This document shows, one piece after another, positions 17,373 to 26,233 of a DNA stretch of 64,000 bases. The notes below the pieces were generated by a model. The model did no database searches. It was given only the letters and a program-made list of their open reading frames with translations, and was not told the origin of the DNA. This DNA is from an uncultured Opitutia bacterium (GTDB taxonomy: Bacteria > Verrucomicrobiota > Verrucomicrobiia > Opitutales > UBA953). A program made the translations under genes and the position numbers. Every line of letters begins with the position of its first letter. Within the stretch, counting starts at the first letter, position 1. Location: the NCBI GenBank assembly GCA_903840355.1, contig CAIMFJ010000002.1, forward strand, positions 123,501-187,500, read 5' to 3'.

Positions 17373-18719
17373 ATGGCCTCCGTCGTCCTCCGCCAAGCGC
17401 AAATTATCAATGAGGGACGGCGAATGGTAGCCGATGTCCTCATCCGCCACGGTAAAATTGAGCGGATTGGCACCCTGCCCTCGAATTTAAGCTTCGATCA
17501 AGAAATCGACTTAACGGGTAAGTGGTTAGTGCCTGGTCTCATCGATGACCAAGTCCACTTCCGCGAACCTGGTCTCACCCATAAGGCCACGATTGGAAGT
17601 GAAGCACGTGCGGCCGTGGCCGGCGGGGTGACGTCGTTCATGGAGATGCCCAACACGCAACCTCCTGCGGTCAACTTGCCGACCTTGGAAGCGAAATACG
17701 CCCGGGCAGCTGAAACCTCCCTTGCCAACTACTCCTTCTTCTTTGGGGCCACGAATCATAACTTAGAAGCCATCAAGTCCATCGACCCCCATCAGGTCTG
17801 CGGGGTCAAAATCTTCATGGGTTCATCGACGGGGGATATGCTCGTGGATAATCCCGGCACCCTCGAAGGCATCTTCCAAAATTGCCCGACACTCATTGCG
17901 ACGCACTGCGAGGACACGCCGATGATCAAGCAAGCGGAAGCCGCCGCGAAAGCTCGCTGGGGCGAAGAGGTCCCCGCCGGTGAACACCCACACATTCGTT
18001 CCGCCGAAGCCTGCTACGCTTCCTCCTCCCTCGCCGTCGCCCTCGCCCGCCGTCACCAAGCTCGCTTACATATTTTACATATCACAACGGCTAAAGAGTT
18101 AAGCCTCTTCAGCAATGCCCCCTTAGCCAATAAGCGCCTCACCTCCGAAGCCTGCGTGCATCACCTGTGGTTCGCCGAAGAAGACTACGCTCGTTTGGGA
18201 CATAAAATTAAGTGCAACCCAGCGATTAAAACCCAAGCGGATCGCGATGCCGTGCGGGCCGCCGTGGCCTCCGGAGTGATTGATGTGATTGCGACCGACC
18301 ACGCGCCCCACACGCGTGAAGAGAAAGCCCAAAGCTACTTTAAGGCCCCTTCGGGCCTGCCCTTAGTGCAGCACTCCTTGCTCATTTTACTCGAACTCGC
18401 CAAGCAAGGCGCCATCCCGCTGGAAACTGCGATTACCCGCGCCTGTCATGCTCCTGCCGAGTTATTCGGCATCGTTAACCGAGGCTATATTCGCGAAGGT
18501 TATTGGGCCGACTTAGTCGTCGTAAATCCCCAAGCCACCACGACCGTTAGTGCTGAAAACACGCTCTATCAATGCGGCTGGTCGCCCTTGGAAGGCCAAC
18601 GTTTCTCGCACCAAATCGAACGCACGTTCGTCAATGGTAACTGCGTCTACGAAAACGGGCGCGTCCATGACCACGCCCCGCGCGGTCAGCGTTTAACGTT
18701 TAACGGCAACGCCCGCTAA
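17373..18719 (+). CDS. pyrC: Dihydroorotase (class I type)
   Basis: The enzyme interconverts carbamoyl-aspartate and dihydroorotate in pyrimidine synthesis. The 448 residues follow the class I amidohydrolase pattern: LVPGLIDDQVHFREPGLTHK with the HxR metal site (usually DxHxH; here DQVHFR), the MEMPNTQP loop, GVKIFMGSSTGDM, LIATHCEDTPMI, LHILHITTAKEL and the catalytic DVIATDHAPHTREEK. In the first metal motif one of the two usual His is replaced (QVHF instead of HVHF), which also occurs in some family members. The gene follows the unknown 178-residue protein and is convergent with tgt with one base between stops. Confidence 0.92.
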   Translation: MASVVLRQAQIINEGRRMVADVLIRHGKIERIGTLPSNLSFDQEIDLTGKWLVPGLIDDQVHFREPGLTHKATIGSEARAAVAGGVTSFMEMPNTQPPAVNLPTLEAKYARAAETSLANYSFFFGATNHNLEAIKSIDPHQVCGVKIFMGSSTGDMLVDNPGTLEGIFQNCPTLIATHCEDTPMIKQAEAAAKARWGEEVPAGEHPHIRSAEACYASSSLAVALARRHQARLHILHITTAKELSLFSNAPLANKRLTSEACVHHLWFAEEDYARLGHKIKCNPAIKTQADRDAVRAAVASGVIDVIATDHAPHTREEKAQSYFKAPSGLPLVQHSLLILLELAKQGAIPLETAITRACHAPAELFGIVNRGYIREGYWADLVVVNPQATTTVSAENTLYQCGWSPLEGQRFSHQIERTFVNGNCVYENGRVHDHAPRGQRLTFNGNAR

Positions 18720-18720
18720 A

Positions 18721-19863
18721 TTAGTCGGCGGGCAATTCGTCCTTCGCCCCCGCCTCGTAGCGTTCGCACCAAGCCTTGGACCAGCTCACAAAATCACCGG
18801 CGGCAATATGCTGGTGAGCCTGCGCCATGAGGTCTTGGAGAAAATGAATATTGTGGAGCGCTAATAAAGTCCCCCCCAAGGATTCACTGGCGTGATGCAG
18901 GTGTCGGAGATAAGCCCGTGAAAAATGGCGACAGGTGTAATTATCCAAACCTTCCACCAACGGGCGATGATCTTCGCGGTAACGCAGGTGCTTTAAACTC
19001 ACGGGGCCATCGGGCGTAAACGCCCCTCCGTGACGTCCAATGCGGGTGGGCATGGTACAATCAAACATGTCCGCCCCTAACGCCACCATCCGGAGCAATT
19101 GCGGCGGGGTGCCGACGCCCATGACGTAGCGGGGCTTATTAGCCGGTAAACGCGGGGCGGCGATGCCGACCTGACGGAGCATTTCTTCTTCCGGCTCACC
19201 CACACTCACCCCGCCAATGGCAAAGCCTGGAAAATCTAAACCGCCCAGTTCTTCCGCACAACGGATGCGCAAATCTTCGTAGACGGAGCCTTGATTGATG
19301 CAGAATAAATGACGTCCCGAAGCCAAGAAACCCCGGTCTTTGGCGAGCTGGAGCATTTCTTTAGCCCAGCGGATCGAACGCGTGACGGCAACTTCGCACG
19401 CCGCACGTTCACACGGCCAAGGGGGACATTCGTCTAACACCATCGCAATGTCCGATCCTAAGGCGTCTTGAATTTCAAAACACTCTTTTACGTCAAGGAA
19501 CAATTTATTCCCGTCGAGGTGCGAGCTGAAATGAATACCGTCATCCGTCACTTGCCGGAACTTAGCTAACGAAAAAACCTGAAAGCCGCCGCTATCCGTA
19601 AGGATCGGCTTCGACCAATTCATGAACTTATGTAAACCGCCTGCTTGGCGCACGATTTCGCGCCCAGGTCGTAAGTTCAAATGGTACGTGTTACTGAGTA
19701 AAATTTGAGCTCCGGTTTCTTCTACTTGCTGTGGCGTCAGCCCCTTCACCGTGGCTTGCGTGCCAACGGGCATAAAAACTGGGGTGCGGACTTCGCCATG
19801 GGGTGTTTGCAAAACACCCAGACGTGCGGCCGAAGCCGTATCAGTTTTAAGCAGGGTAAACAC
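18721..19863 (-). CDS. tgt: tRNA-guanine transglycosylase lacking two zinc ligands
   Basis: Tgt exchanges G34 of GUN-anticodon tRNAs for preQ1 on the way to queuosine. The 380 residues carry the full TIM-barrel motif set: PVGTQATVKGLTP, LSNTYHLNLRPG, LTDSGGFQVFSL (catalytic D90), GFAIGGVSVGE, YVMGVGTP, and FDCTMPTRIGRHG (nucleophile D268). The zinc site is unusual. The family pattern is CxCxxC plus a distant His; here the sequence is GLDNYTCRHFSRAY, so Cys 1 is L306, Cys 2 is N308, and only C311 and H337 remain. It lies 45 bases after the ErpA/IscA-like gene, probably in one transcript. Confidence 0.94.
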   Translation of the reverse strand: MFTLLKTDTASAARLGVLQTPHGEVRTPVFMPVGTQATVKGLTPQQVEETGAQILLSNTYHLNLRPGREIVRQAGGLHKFMNWSKPILTDSGGFQVFSLAKFRQVTDDGIHFSSHLDGNKLFLDVKECFEIQDALGSDIAMVLDECPPWPCERAACEVAVTRSIRWAKEMLQLAKDRGFLASGRHLFCINQGSVYEDLRIRCAEELGGLDFPGFAIGGVSVGEPEEEMLRQVGIAAPRLPANKPRYVMGVGTPPQLLRMVALGADMFDCTMPTRIGRHGGAFTPDGPVSLKHLRYREDHRPLVEGLDNYTCRHFSRAYLRHLHHASESLGGTLLALHNIHFLQDLMAQAHQHIAAGDFVSWSKAWCERYEAGAKDELPAD

Positions 19864-19908
19864 TGGAAGAATAAAGAAAGAGGGGGTCCCCAGAGGCGAA
19901 TGTCAATT

Positions 19909-20277
19909 TTACAGCGAAAAACTTTCGCCACACGAACAACTGGCTTTGGCATTGGGGTTCGAAAACTTAAACCCGCCACCAATCATCTTATCTGAGTAAT
20001 CCAAATGCGTCCCCCGCAAGTAGAGGGCGGACTTCGCATCAACCACGACCGTGACTCCCGCCGTGTTAACTAAAATATCTGCGGGCTTGGGAGCTTCAAT
20101 AAACCGCATTTTATAAGCCAAGCCATTGCACCCGCCACCGGTGATGGCGACACGCAGGTACGACCCCTGGTTCTCTCGCAAAGCCAACGCCTGCACCTTC
20201 ACCCCAGCGGCCGGGGTAAGCAGAATCAAACGCTCATCGGCAATCCGCGGGCCAGATGATGGGAGGGCTTGGTCCAT
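19909..20277 (-). CDS. HesB/IscA/ErpA-type iron-sulfur assembly protein
   Basis: A-type carrier proteins hold and deliver Fe-S clusters to apoproteins. The 122 residues have an N-terminal extension of about 15 residues, then the family core. The three conserved Cys are in GGGCNGLAYKM and in the terminal CSCGESF (Cys-x-Cys-Gly). Fe-S enzymes in this window that could be clients include IspH, NuoG and NuoI. I cannot separate ErpA from IscA on sequence alone. The gene is just upstream of tgt on the same strand. Confidence 0.92.
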   Translation of the reverse strand: MDQALPSSGPRIADERLILLTPAAGVKVQALALRENQGSYLRVAITGGGCNGLAYKMRFIEAPKPADILVNTAGVTVVVDAKSALYLRGTHLDYSDKMIGGGFKFSNPNAKASCSCGESFSL

Positions 20278-20410
20278 GAATATTAAGATTAGAGATTAAA
20301 ATCAGATAGCAAGCGGGGAGCAAAAGGAGGGCAAAAGCCCTAAAACCTAAGTAAATCAGGCTTGCCCGCCTCCCCTCCTGACCTCATTTAACAAGACTGC
20401 TCGGTGACAC

Positions 20411-20487
20411 GGTCGCGTAGCTCAGTTGGTTAGAGCGCAGCATTCACATTGCTGAAGTCACAGGTTCAAGTCCTGTCGCGACCACCA
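20411..20487 (+). tRNA. tRNA-Val (anticodon CAC)
   Basis: A complete cloverleaf is visible. The acceptor arms GGTCGCG (20411-20417) and CGCGACC (20477-20483) pair fully. The D arm is GCTC/GAGC. The anticodon stem CAGCA/TGCTG encloses loop TTCACAT, with CAC at 20445-20447. The T arm holds GGTTCAAGTCC. The discriminator is A and the CCA end is encoded (20485-20487). It sits between divergent priA and the erpA-like gene. Confidence 0.97.
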
Positions 20488-20504
20488 TCGAACCCCTACC
20501 AGCA

Positions 20505-22763
20505 CTAAGCACAGTCTTGGGCGTCGACGTCTAGGACGTCGATGACCTCTTCGTCGCACAAGAACTTAGCCCGTAAAGGCAGCATGGCGGCCAAGAATGA
20601 CTTCACCCCCGACACAAAATACCAGAGGTGCACGCGGTGCTGATCTTGGATTTTCTCAAAAGGACAAGGCGCGGGACCCCGAATCTCGGCCAACCCTGGG
20701 TGTAAGCGGTTCAACTCCTGCACCCAAGCGTCGGCCACAAAGTTAACTTTGTCGACACTCCGACCGCGGAAGACGTGACGAATTAAATGTCGGCAAGGTG
20801 GATAACCAAACTCGGTGCGGCGTTCTAACTCCGCTGATGCAAAGCCGAGAAAGTCTAAACGCTTCGCAAATTGAATCGGGTCCGTCGCGGGCTGAAAAGT
20901 CTGCACCACCACCACCCCTTCTAAATCACCGCGACCCGCTCGACCTGCCACTTGCGTTAATAATTGGAAGGTGCGTTCGCTGGCCCGGAAATCGGGTAAC
21001 TGCAACGAAAGGTCGGCATCAATAATACCCACCAGCGTCACGCGAGGGAAATCCAGCCCCTTAGCAATCATCTGCGTGCCTAAAAGAATATCATACTTCC
21101 CCGCCCGAAAATCGGACAGAATTTCCCGGAACCGGTCCTTCTTGCTCATCGTGTCGGCATCCATCCGCGCCACGCGAGCTCGCGGGAAAAGATGCGTCAG
21201 GGTTTCTTCCACTTTCTGCGTCCCATACCCCTTCCAACGCACTTTAGGCGAACGGCACTGCGGACAAAGCACGGGGGCTTTTTCTTGATGATTACAGAGG
21301 TGACAACGGGCGGTGTCATCTTCGCGGTGCAACGTTAACGCCACGCTGCAACGCGGGCATTGCACGACCGCCCCACAATCGGGGCAAACCAAGGAACGCG
21401 AATGGCCGCGGCGATTTAAAAATAGAATCGCTTGCTCCCGTTTCTCCAACCGCTCGCGCAGACCTTGCACCAGCTCACGCGACAACATGTGCTGGCCTTT
21501 GCTGTGCAAAATCTCCCGCCGCATGTCCACAATCCGAAAGGCGGGCATCGGGCGATCATCCACCCGCTTCGCCATCGTATTTAAAATATAACGCCCCGCC
21601 TGGGCATTGCGCCACGTCTCCAACGACGGCGTCGCCGACCCCAGCACACAGGTAATCCCCAAGAGCGAAGCCCGCATGACGGCCACATCGCGGCCATGGT
21701 ACATCGGGGTTTCGCCCTGCTTGAACGAGGGTTCATGCTCTTCATCGACAATGATGAGGCGCAAATCATGCAAGGGGGCAAAGACCGCCGAACGAGCCCC
21801 CACCACCACGCGAGATTGCCCCAGCGACATGGCCATCCACGCATCAAACCGTTCGCCCGCGGAGAGGTGACTATGCCACACGACCACCTTCACCCCTAAA
21901 TCGGCCAAGCGCGAACGCAAGCGACCCACGGTTTGAGGGGTGAGGGCGACTTCTGGTACTAAGAAAATCGCTGAACCTCCCGCCGCCACGACTTGGCGAA
22001 TGAGAGCCACGTAGACTTCGGTTTTCCCCGAACCTGTCACGCCGTGCAAGAGGTGGGTGTGGAAGGTTTTTTTTGCAAGGGACTGTGCAGCCGACTCGAC
22101 CGCCGCCACTTGTTCAGGGTTAAGTTTATGTCCAGCCGCAGGCACCACTTCGCCCTCCGCAAACGGGTTCTTATAAGCCTCGCGCCACAGCACCCTCGCC
22201 TCCTCGTGCACCAAACCCTGCTTGATCAATGCGTCCACGGCCGACTGACTCATCCCGAGGCCGGCAATGAGTTTTGCTCGTTCCACTGGGCCTTTTTGGG
22301 CGGAAAGAAAGTCTAAGGCTTCAGCCTGACGTGGCGCCTTCCGCCGCATCTTTTCGAGAACTTCTTTTTCGGGCAACTTCGCTAAAGTCAAACTACGCTG
22401 CAGCACTGGACGGACGCCTTTACGCACCGCCGCAGGCAAAACGGTTTCTAAGACCGAATTCAAACTGCACCCATAATATCCCGCCATCCACTCCGCCAAG
22501 CGACAGCAATCAGGCGTGAGCACGGGCTGCTCATATTCTAAGAGAATAACACTGCGGAGCTTGGTGTTTGCAGGAGCCTCGGCGGGGTATTTCCAAACCA
22601 CGCCAAGACTCACGCGACCACCTAACGGCACCCGCACCAATTGGCCGACTTGTAACGTTTTTGCTAACCCCGCGGGAACACTGTAAGAATAGGCCCGGGC
22701 CCCTCCATCGAAGGGCACCACCTCGGCAACGCCGAGTTCAATCTCTCCAAAAAGATTGGGCAT
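20505..22763 (-). CDS. priA: Primosomal protein N' (replication restart helicase PriA)
   Basis: PriA rebuilds the replisome at stalled forks. The 752 residues start with the 3'-DNA-binding domain (VVPFDGGARAYSYSVPAG...GQLVRVPLG). The helicase motifs follow: Walker A HGVTGSGKTEVYVAL, DEAH-type box IVDEEHEPSF, LGSATPSLET and the C-terminal motif VAGRAGR. The zinc-binding insertion is intact, with eight Cys (CPDCGAVVQCPRC and CHLC, CPQC). This makes a useful contrast with the zinc-less LigA and Tgt nearby. The gene is single, 17 bases from the tRNA, with its start 52 bases after the end of the esterase gene on the same strand. Confidence 0.96.
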   Translation of the reverse strand: MPNLFGEIELGVAEVVPFDGGARAYSYSVPAGLAKTLQVGQLVRVPLGGRVSLGVVWKYPAEAPANTKLRSVILLEYEQPVLTPDCCRLAEWMAGYYGCSLNSVLETVLPAAVRKGVRPVLQRSLTLAKLPEKEVLEKMRRKAPRQAEALDFLSAQKGPVERAKLIAGLGMSQSAVDALIKQGLVHEEARVLWREAYKNPFAEGEVVPAAGHKLNPEQVAAVESAAQSLAKKTFHTHLLHGVTGSGKTEVYVALIRQVVAAGGSAIFLVPEVALTPQTVGRLRSRLADLGVKVVVWHSHLSAGERFDAWMAMSLGQSRVVVGARSAVFAPLHDLRLIIVDEEHEPSFKQGETPMYHGRDVAVMRASLLGITCVLGSATPSLETWRNAQAGRYILNTMAKRVDDRPMPAFRIVDMRREILHSKGQHMLSRELVQGLRERLEKREQAILFLNRRGHSRSLVCPDCGAVVQCPRCSVALTLHREDDTARCHLCNHQEKAPVLCPQCRSPKVRWKGYGTQKVEETLTHLFPRARVARMDADTMSKKDRFREILSDFRAGKYDILLGTQMIAKGLDFPRVTLVGIIDADLSLQLPDFRASERTFQLLTQVAGRAGRGDLEGVVVVQTFQPATDPIQFAKRLDFLGFASAELERRTEFGYPPCRHLIRHVFRGRSVDKVNFVADAWVQELNRLHPGLAEIRGPAPCPFEKIQDQHRVHLWYFVSGVKSFLAAMLPLRAKFLCDEEVIDVLDVDAQDCA

Positions 22764-22815
22764 TCACGAAGCATCCATCATCGACCAGAGGGTTTCAAGC
22801 CGGGGTACTAAAAAT

Positions 22816-24012
22816 CTACTTACCATCAGGCTTTTCGGTCTTTACCAAAGGACTGGCGGGAATCTTCACTTTAGCCAAAGCCTCAGGCTTTTCAGGCGTA
22901 AAGCCGTCGGCAGGCAAATCCAATAGCTTAGCGAGTTCGGGAGCGCCTTGCGACATGCCCTGCACGGCACAACGTGCGATGGCATAAGCCCCCCAAGCGC
23001 TAAAATGTGTGTCGTCTTGCAACGCGACAGTCTGCCCCGGGAAAGTATGCGCGGGATAATGCAAGAAGAGTGGAATTGTCCCTTCACTACCTAGGCTCTG
23101 ATAAAGTTGCTTCGAGAGGGTGTTCAAATCGATTAAGGGCACTTTAAGCTCTTGAGCCACTTGACGTACCGCAGCGGGGAAATCGCCCAAACTCTCCACC
23201 ACTTGGCCTTTGGCATCAAAACGACGGCGGGCCACCGACGTGACTAAGACCGCTTTGCCGCCCTTCGCCTGAATCGCGGCCACATAATCGCGCAGCGATT
23301 GGGCATAAGAGGTAAAAGCTCCAATCCCCTCCCCCTTTTCCTTTTGGTCGTTATGACCGAATTGCACCAGGACGTAATCGCCCGGACGAAGCACCGAGAC
23401 GATTTTCTCTAAACGTCGACTGCCTTTAAAAGATTTCAACGAGAGGCCCGACTCAGCGTGATTGGCGATACAAGCCTGAGCCCCAAAGAAAAGGGGCAAC
23501 GCTTGTCCCCAGCCCAAATAGGGCTCGGTGGGCTGATCCGTCACCGTGGAATCGCCTGCCAAATAAATCGTCGGCACAGGCAAGACACTTAAGACCTCCG
23601 TGGTAACTTGGCGTACTCGAGGATGATCCCCGATAAATTCTAAACTCAAAGCCCGATCCCAAGACTTTGAACCCAGTTCACGCGTCTTGAGCGCAACTTT
23701 GGCAACGGGTTGATGCTGGGCATCGAAAATCGTGGGATTACGACACTCCATATAAAAAGTCACCTTGCGACGTTCCCCTTTGGGGACGGCGACATTCAAA
23801 GCGTAGAGTCGACGGTCCTCGCCTTTAATCGTGGTCACGGAAGCCACATCATCACCACCCAATTCTACTTCCACCTTCACCTTTTCAGCTTCGGGCTCCT
23901 TCAAATCCAAGCGCCACTCCAAGCGGCTCTCCGGTTTTTCTGACGTCAAATCAGCCGTGGTGGCCACGGCCAAGGGTAACCAGCAAAGCAAACTTAAGAA
24001 GGAAGGCATCAC
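22816..24012 (-). CDS. Secreted rhamnogalacturonan-acetylesterase-like SGNH protein
   Basis: A signal peptide (MMPSFLSLLCWLPLAVA) is followed by an N-terminal beta-sandwich-like domain (about 20-150) and a C-terminal SGNH hydrolase domain (about 150-375). The hydrolase has TIYLAGDSTVTDQPTEPYLGWGQ with the nucleophile Ser, NHAESGLSLKSF, VLVQFGHNDQK and a terminal DDTHFSAWGAYAIARC with Asp/His. This block order (GDSTVTD, GHND, DxTHxxxxGA) is that of rhamnogalacturonan acetylesterases, which deacetylate pectin. Substrate assignment is by family only. The coding sequence ends in a lysine-rich tail. It lies 52 bases upstream of priA and 20 bases after the Mpv17-like gene. Confidence 0.87.
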   Translation of the reverse strand: MMPSFLSLLCWLPLAVATTADLTSEKPESRLEWRLDLKEPEAEKVKVEVELGGDDVASVTTIKGEDRRLYALNVAVPKGERRKVTFYMECRNPTIFDAQHQPVAKVALKTRELGSKSWDRALSLEFIGDHPRVRQVTTEVLSVLPVPTIYLAGDSTVTDQPTEPYLGWGQALPLFFGAQACIANHAESGLSLKSFKGSRRLEKIVSVLRPGDYVLVQFGHNDQKEKGEGIGAFTSYAQSLRDYVAAIQAKGGKAVLVTSVARRRFDAKGQVVESLGDFPAAVRQVAQELKVPLIDLNTLSKQLYQSLGSEGTIPLFLHYPAHTFPGQTVALQDDTHFSAWGAYAIARCAVQGMSQGAPELAKLLDLPADGFTPEKPEALAKVKIPASPLVKTEKPDGK

Positions 24013-24032
24013 CCCGCGACCTTAGTCTAATC

Positions 24033-24725
24033 CTACTTACCGTCTACCTCAGAGTGCTTGGCAATCCGAACGCACATCAACGCCCAGAAGCAGCCAATGC
24101 AATTCGCCACCGGCAACTGCAACTCCGCAGGCATACTGTAAAAAAGCAAGGTACCTGGGAGCCAAACTAAATAATTCGGCAAGAGATTCGGCAAAACCAG
24201 CCGGCGGTACCAACCCGGAGCCATCGCCGAACGCAAACGGCCTAAATCCCAATCCGCATCTTTCCAGAAATGCGAAATGGCGTTAAACGGTGCCCCGCAA
24301 AAGACGGTAAAAACGAGCTGATCAAACAAAACTTTTTTAACCACGGTTTCGACCGACACTTCCGCCCCGAAGCACAACGACTGGAGTGCATAGAAATATC
24401 GCACAATAATGCCCATGAACGCCCACCAGAAAAAGCTGTGGAATAAATCCCAAAACGGGTGATGCGGGCGCAACGCGGGCCAAAGCATGCGGAAACACCA
24501 CGGGATTAAACCTGCGGTCACCGCCGTACACCAAAACGCAAACCCCGAAGGGTACTGCCGGTTAATATCGCCAATACAATTAAGCCACGTCGTGACGACC
24601 GGAGCGTGATAATAGCTCACCACCAAAGCCGTGGCGGAAACTAAAATCAGCACCGACGGCCAAAAATTATCGCGCGCGGCCTTAAGCCCCGCCGTCCAAG
24701 GTGAAACCGCAGTTGGCGTACTCAT
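24033..24725 (-). CDS. Mpv17/PMP22-like membrane protein
   Basis: The 230 residues have about five hydrophobic segments. The C-terminal half resembles the Mpv17/PMP22 family known mainly from mitochondria and peroxisomes. KKVLFDQLVFTVF matches the family's KKxLxDQxxF motif, and LPNLLPNYLVWLPGTLLFYS is followed by PVANCIGCFWALMCV, similar to the WPxxQxxNFxxVPxxxR...W pattern. Mpv17 proteins are small channels or transporters with unclear cargo. The gene starts inside the stop of gatB (ATGA, four-base overlap) and so is translationally coupled to the amidotransferase operon, probably by position only. An unrelated inner-membrane protein is the alternative. Confidence 0.6.
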   Translation of the reverse strand: MSTPTAVSPWTAGLKAARDNFWPSVLILVSATALVVSYYHAPVVTTWLNCIGDINRQYPSGFAFWCTAVTAGLIPWCFRMLWPALRPHHPFWDLFHSFFWWAFMGIIVRYFYALQSLCFGAEVSVETVVKKVLFDQLVFTVFCGAPFNAISHFWKDADWDLGRLRSAMAPGWYRRLVLPNLLPNYLVWLPGTLLFYSMPAELQLPVANCIGCFWALMCVRIAKHSEVDGK

Positions 24726-26233
24726 CCCAAGATTTTGCGTAACAATTGATCAATCAGGCTAGGGTTCGCCTTCCCCTGGGTGCGCTTCATGATGGGACCT
24801 TTCAAAGCGTTAATAGCCTTCTCATTACCCGCACGGTATTCGGCAATCGACTTCGCCACGGCGGGGTCTGCGACGACCTCCCGGACGATTTTTTCCAGTT
24901 CACCCGTATCACTGTTTTGTTTCAGACCTTTTTGCTCCACGATGACCATCGGGTCTTGGCCGGTCTTAAACATCTCAGCAAAAACTTCCTTAGCTTGTTG
25001 TTTCGAGATCAGCCCTTCGTCGGTCAACTTCACCAAAGCAGCTAATTGAGCAGGCTTTAAAGGGCAGTCATCCACGGTCTTCGCAGGTGTTGTCGACACC
25101 CCTTCGCCCGAAGACTCAGCCGAGCCGGCAGCGAGGTCGCGCAAGAGGTCATTGGCGATTAGATTCGCGATGCCTTGGGGATTGGCGGGATAAGCCGCTA
25201 CGGCCTCTTCAAACCACTCCGCTAAACGGCGCTGGGCCACGAGGACGGAAGCCGCCGTGTAAGGCAGAGCTAGCTTTTCCATGTAGCGACGCTGGCGGTC
25301 GTATAAATTCTCAGGGACTTGTTGCTGGAGTCGCTGCACGGTATCCCGTGAAATCAGCAAGGTGGGAATATCGGGATCCGGGAAGTAGCGATAATCATGA
25401 GCGTCTTCCTTATCGCGCAGAACATAACCTCTCCCCTGCTCGGCATTCCACCCGCGGGTTTCTTGCACAATGGCGCGACCGGCTTGCAATTCACGGATTT
25501 GGCGGGCGGACTCGTAAATAACCGTGTCGCGTACCCCGGAAATGGAATTCAGGTTCTTGGTTTCCGTGCGGGTACCCAATTTGGTAGCTCCGCGCGGCCG
25601 GACTGAGACGTTACAATCGCAACGCAGTTGGCCCTTCTCCATGTCGCAATCTGCCACGCCTGCTTGCGTGAGCATCGCCACCAGCGAACGCAAGAACGCT
25701 TCGGCTTCCGCCGCCGAACGTAAATCCGGCTCGGTCACAATTTCCAACAACGGTACCCCAGCACGATTATAATCCACCAAAGAACCACCGCCGGCGTGAC
25801 TCAATTTGCCCACGTCTTCTTCGAGGTGAGCGTGGTGGAGTCGAATCCACTTATGCTCGCCCATCACATTGCGCGAGGCTCCAGGTAATTCGATTTCGAC
25901 TTTCCCGCCAACCACCACGGGGAAGTCTTTCTGCGTGAGCTGATAATTCTTGGGATTATCAGGGTAGAAATAATTTTTCCGATCCCACGCACAGCGTTCG
26001 GGGATCTCAGCTCCCACGACCAACCCAAAAAGAATGGAGCGTTCGACGGCTTCGCGATTCACCACGGGCAACGTCCCCGGCAACCCCAAGACGACCGCAT
26101 CGACTTGCTCATTCGGCTCCTGTCCAAAGCCCCACCCACACGAGGCAAAGACCTTGGCACGGGTGTGCAATTGGACGTGCACCTCTAGACCAATCACGAT
26201 TTCCCAATCAGAAGAGGCAGTGGATTGACTCAT
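24722..26233 (-). CDS. gatB: Asp-tRNA(Asn)/Glu-tRNA(Gln) amidotransferase subunit B
   Basis: GatB binds mischarged Glu-tRNA(Gln) or Asp-tRNA(Asn), activates the acid with ATP and receives ammonia from GatA. The 503 residues begin DWEIVIGLEVHVQLHTRAKVF and contain GLPGTLPVVNREAV, RKNYFYPDNPKNYQLTQ, DCDMEKGQLRCDCNVSVRP and the C-terminal YqeY/GatB tail ending in LIDQLLRKILG. Genes gatC-gatA-gatB form one tight unit, each pair overlapping by four bases or nearly so. No glnS is in the window, which would fit use of the indirect route for Gln-tRNA. Confidence 0.97.
   Translation of the reverse strand: MSQSTASSDWEIVIGLEVHVQLHTRAKVFASCGWGFGQEPNEQVDAVVLGLPGTLPVVNREAVERSILFGLVVGAEIPERCAWDRKNYFYPDNPKNYQLTQKDFPVVVGGKVEIELPGASRNVMGEHKWIRLHHAHLEEDVGKLSHAGGGSLVDYNRAGVPLLEIVTEPDLRSAAEAEAFLRSLVAMLTQAGVADCDMEKGQLRCDCNVSVRPRGATKLGTRTETKNLNSISGVRDTVIYESARQIRELQAGRAIVQETRGWNAEQGRGYVLRDKEDAHDYRYFPDPDIPTLLISRDTVQRLQQQVPENLYDRQRRYMEKLALPYTAASVLVAQRRLAEWFEEAVAAYPANPQGIANLIANDLLRDLAAGSAESSGEGVSTTPAKTVDDCPLKPAQLAALVKLTDEGLISKQQAKEVFAEMFKTGQDPMVIVEQKGLKQNSDTGELEKIVREVVADPAVAKSIAEYRAGNEKAINALKGPIMKRTQGKANPSLIDQLLRKILG

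Noticed and set aside
20328..20341. Small hairpin AGGGC-AAAA-GCCCT upstream of the ErpA/IscA-like gene
   Set aside because: The stem has only five pairs and no T-run; too weak to call a terminator or attenuator.
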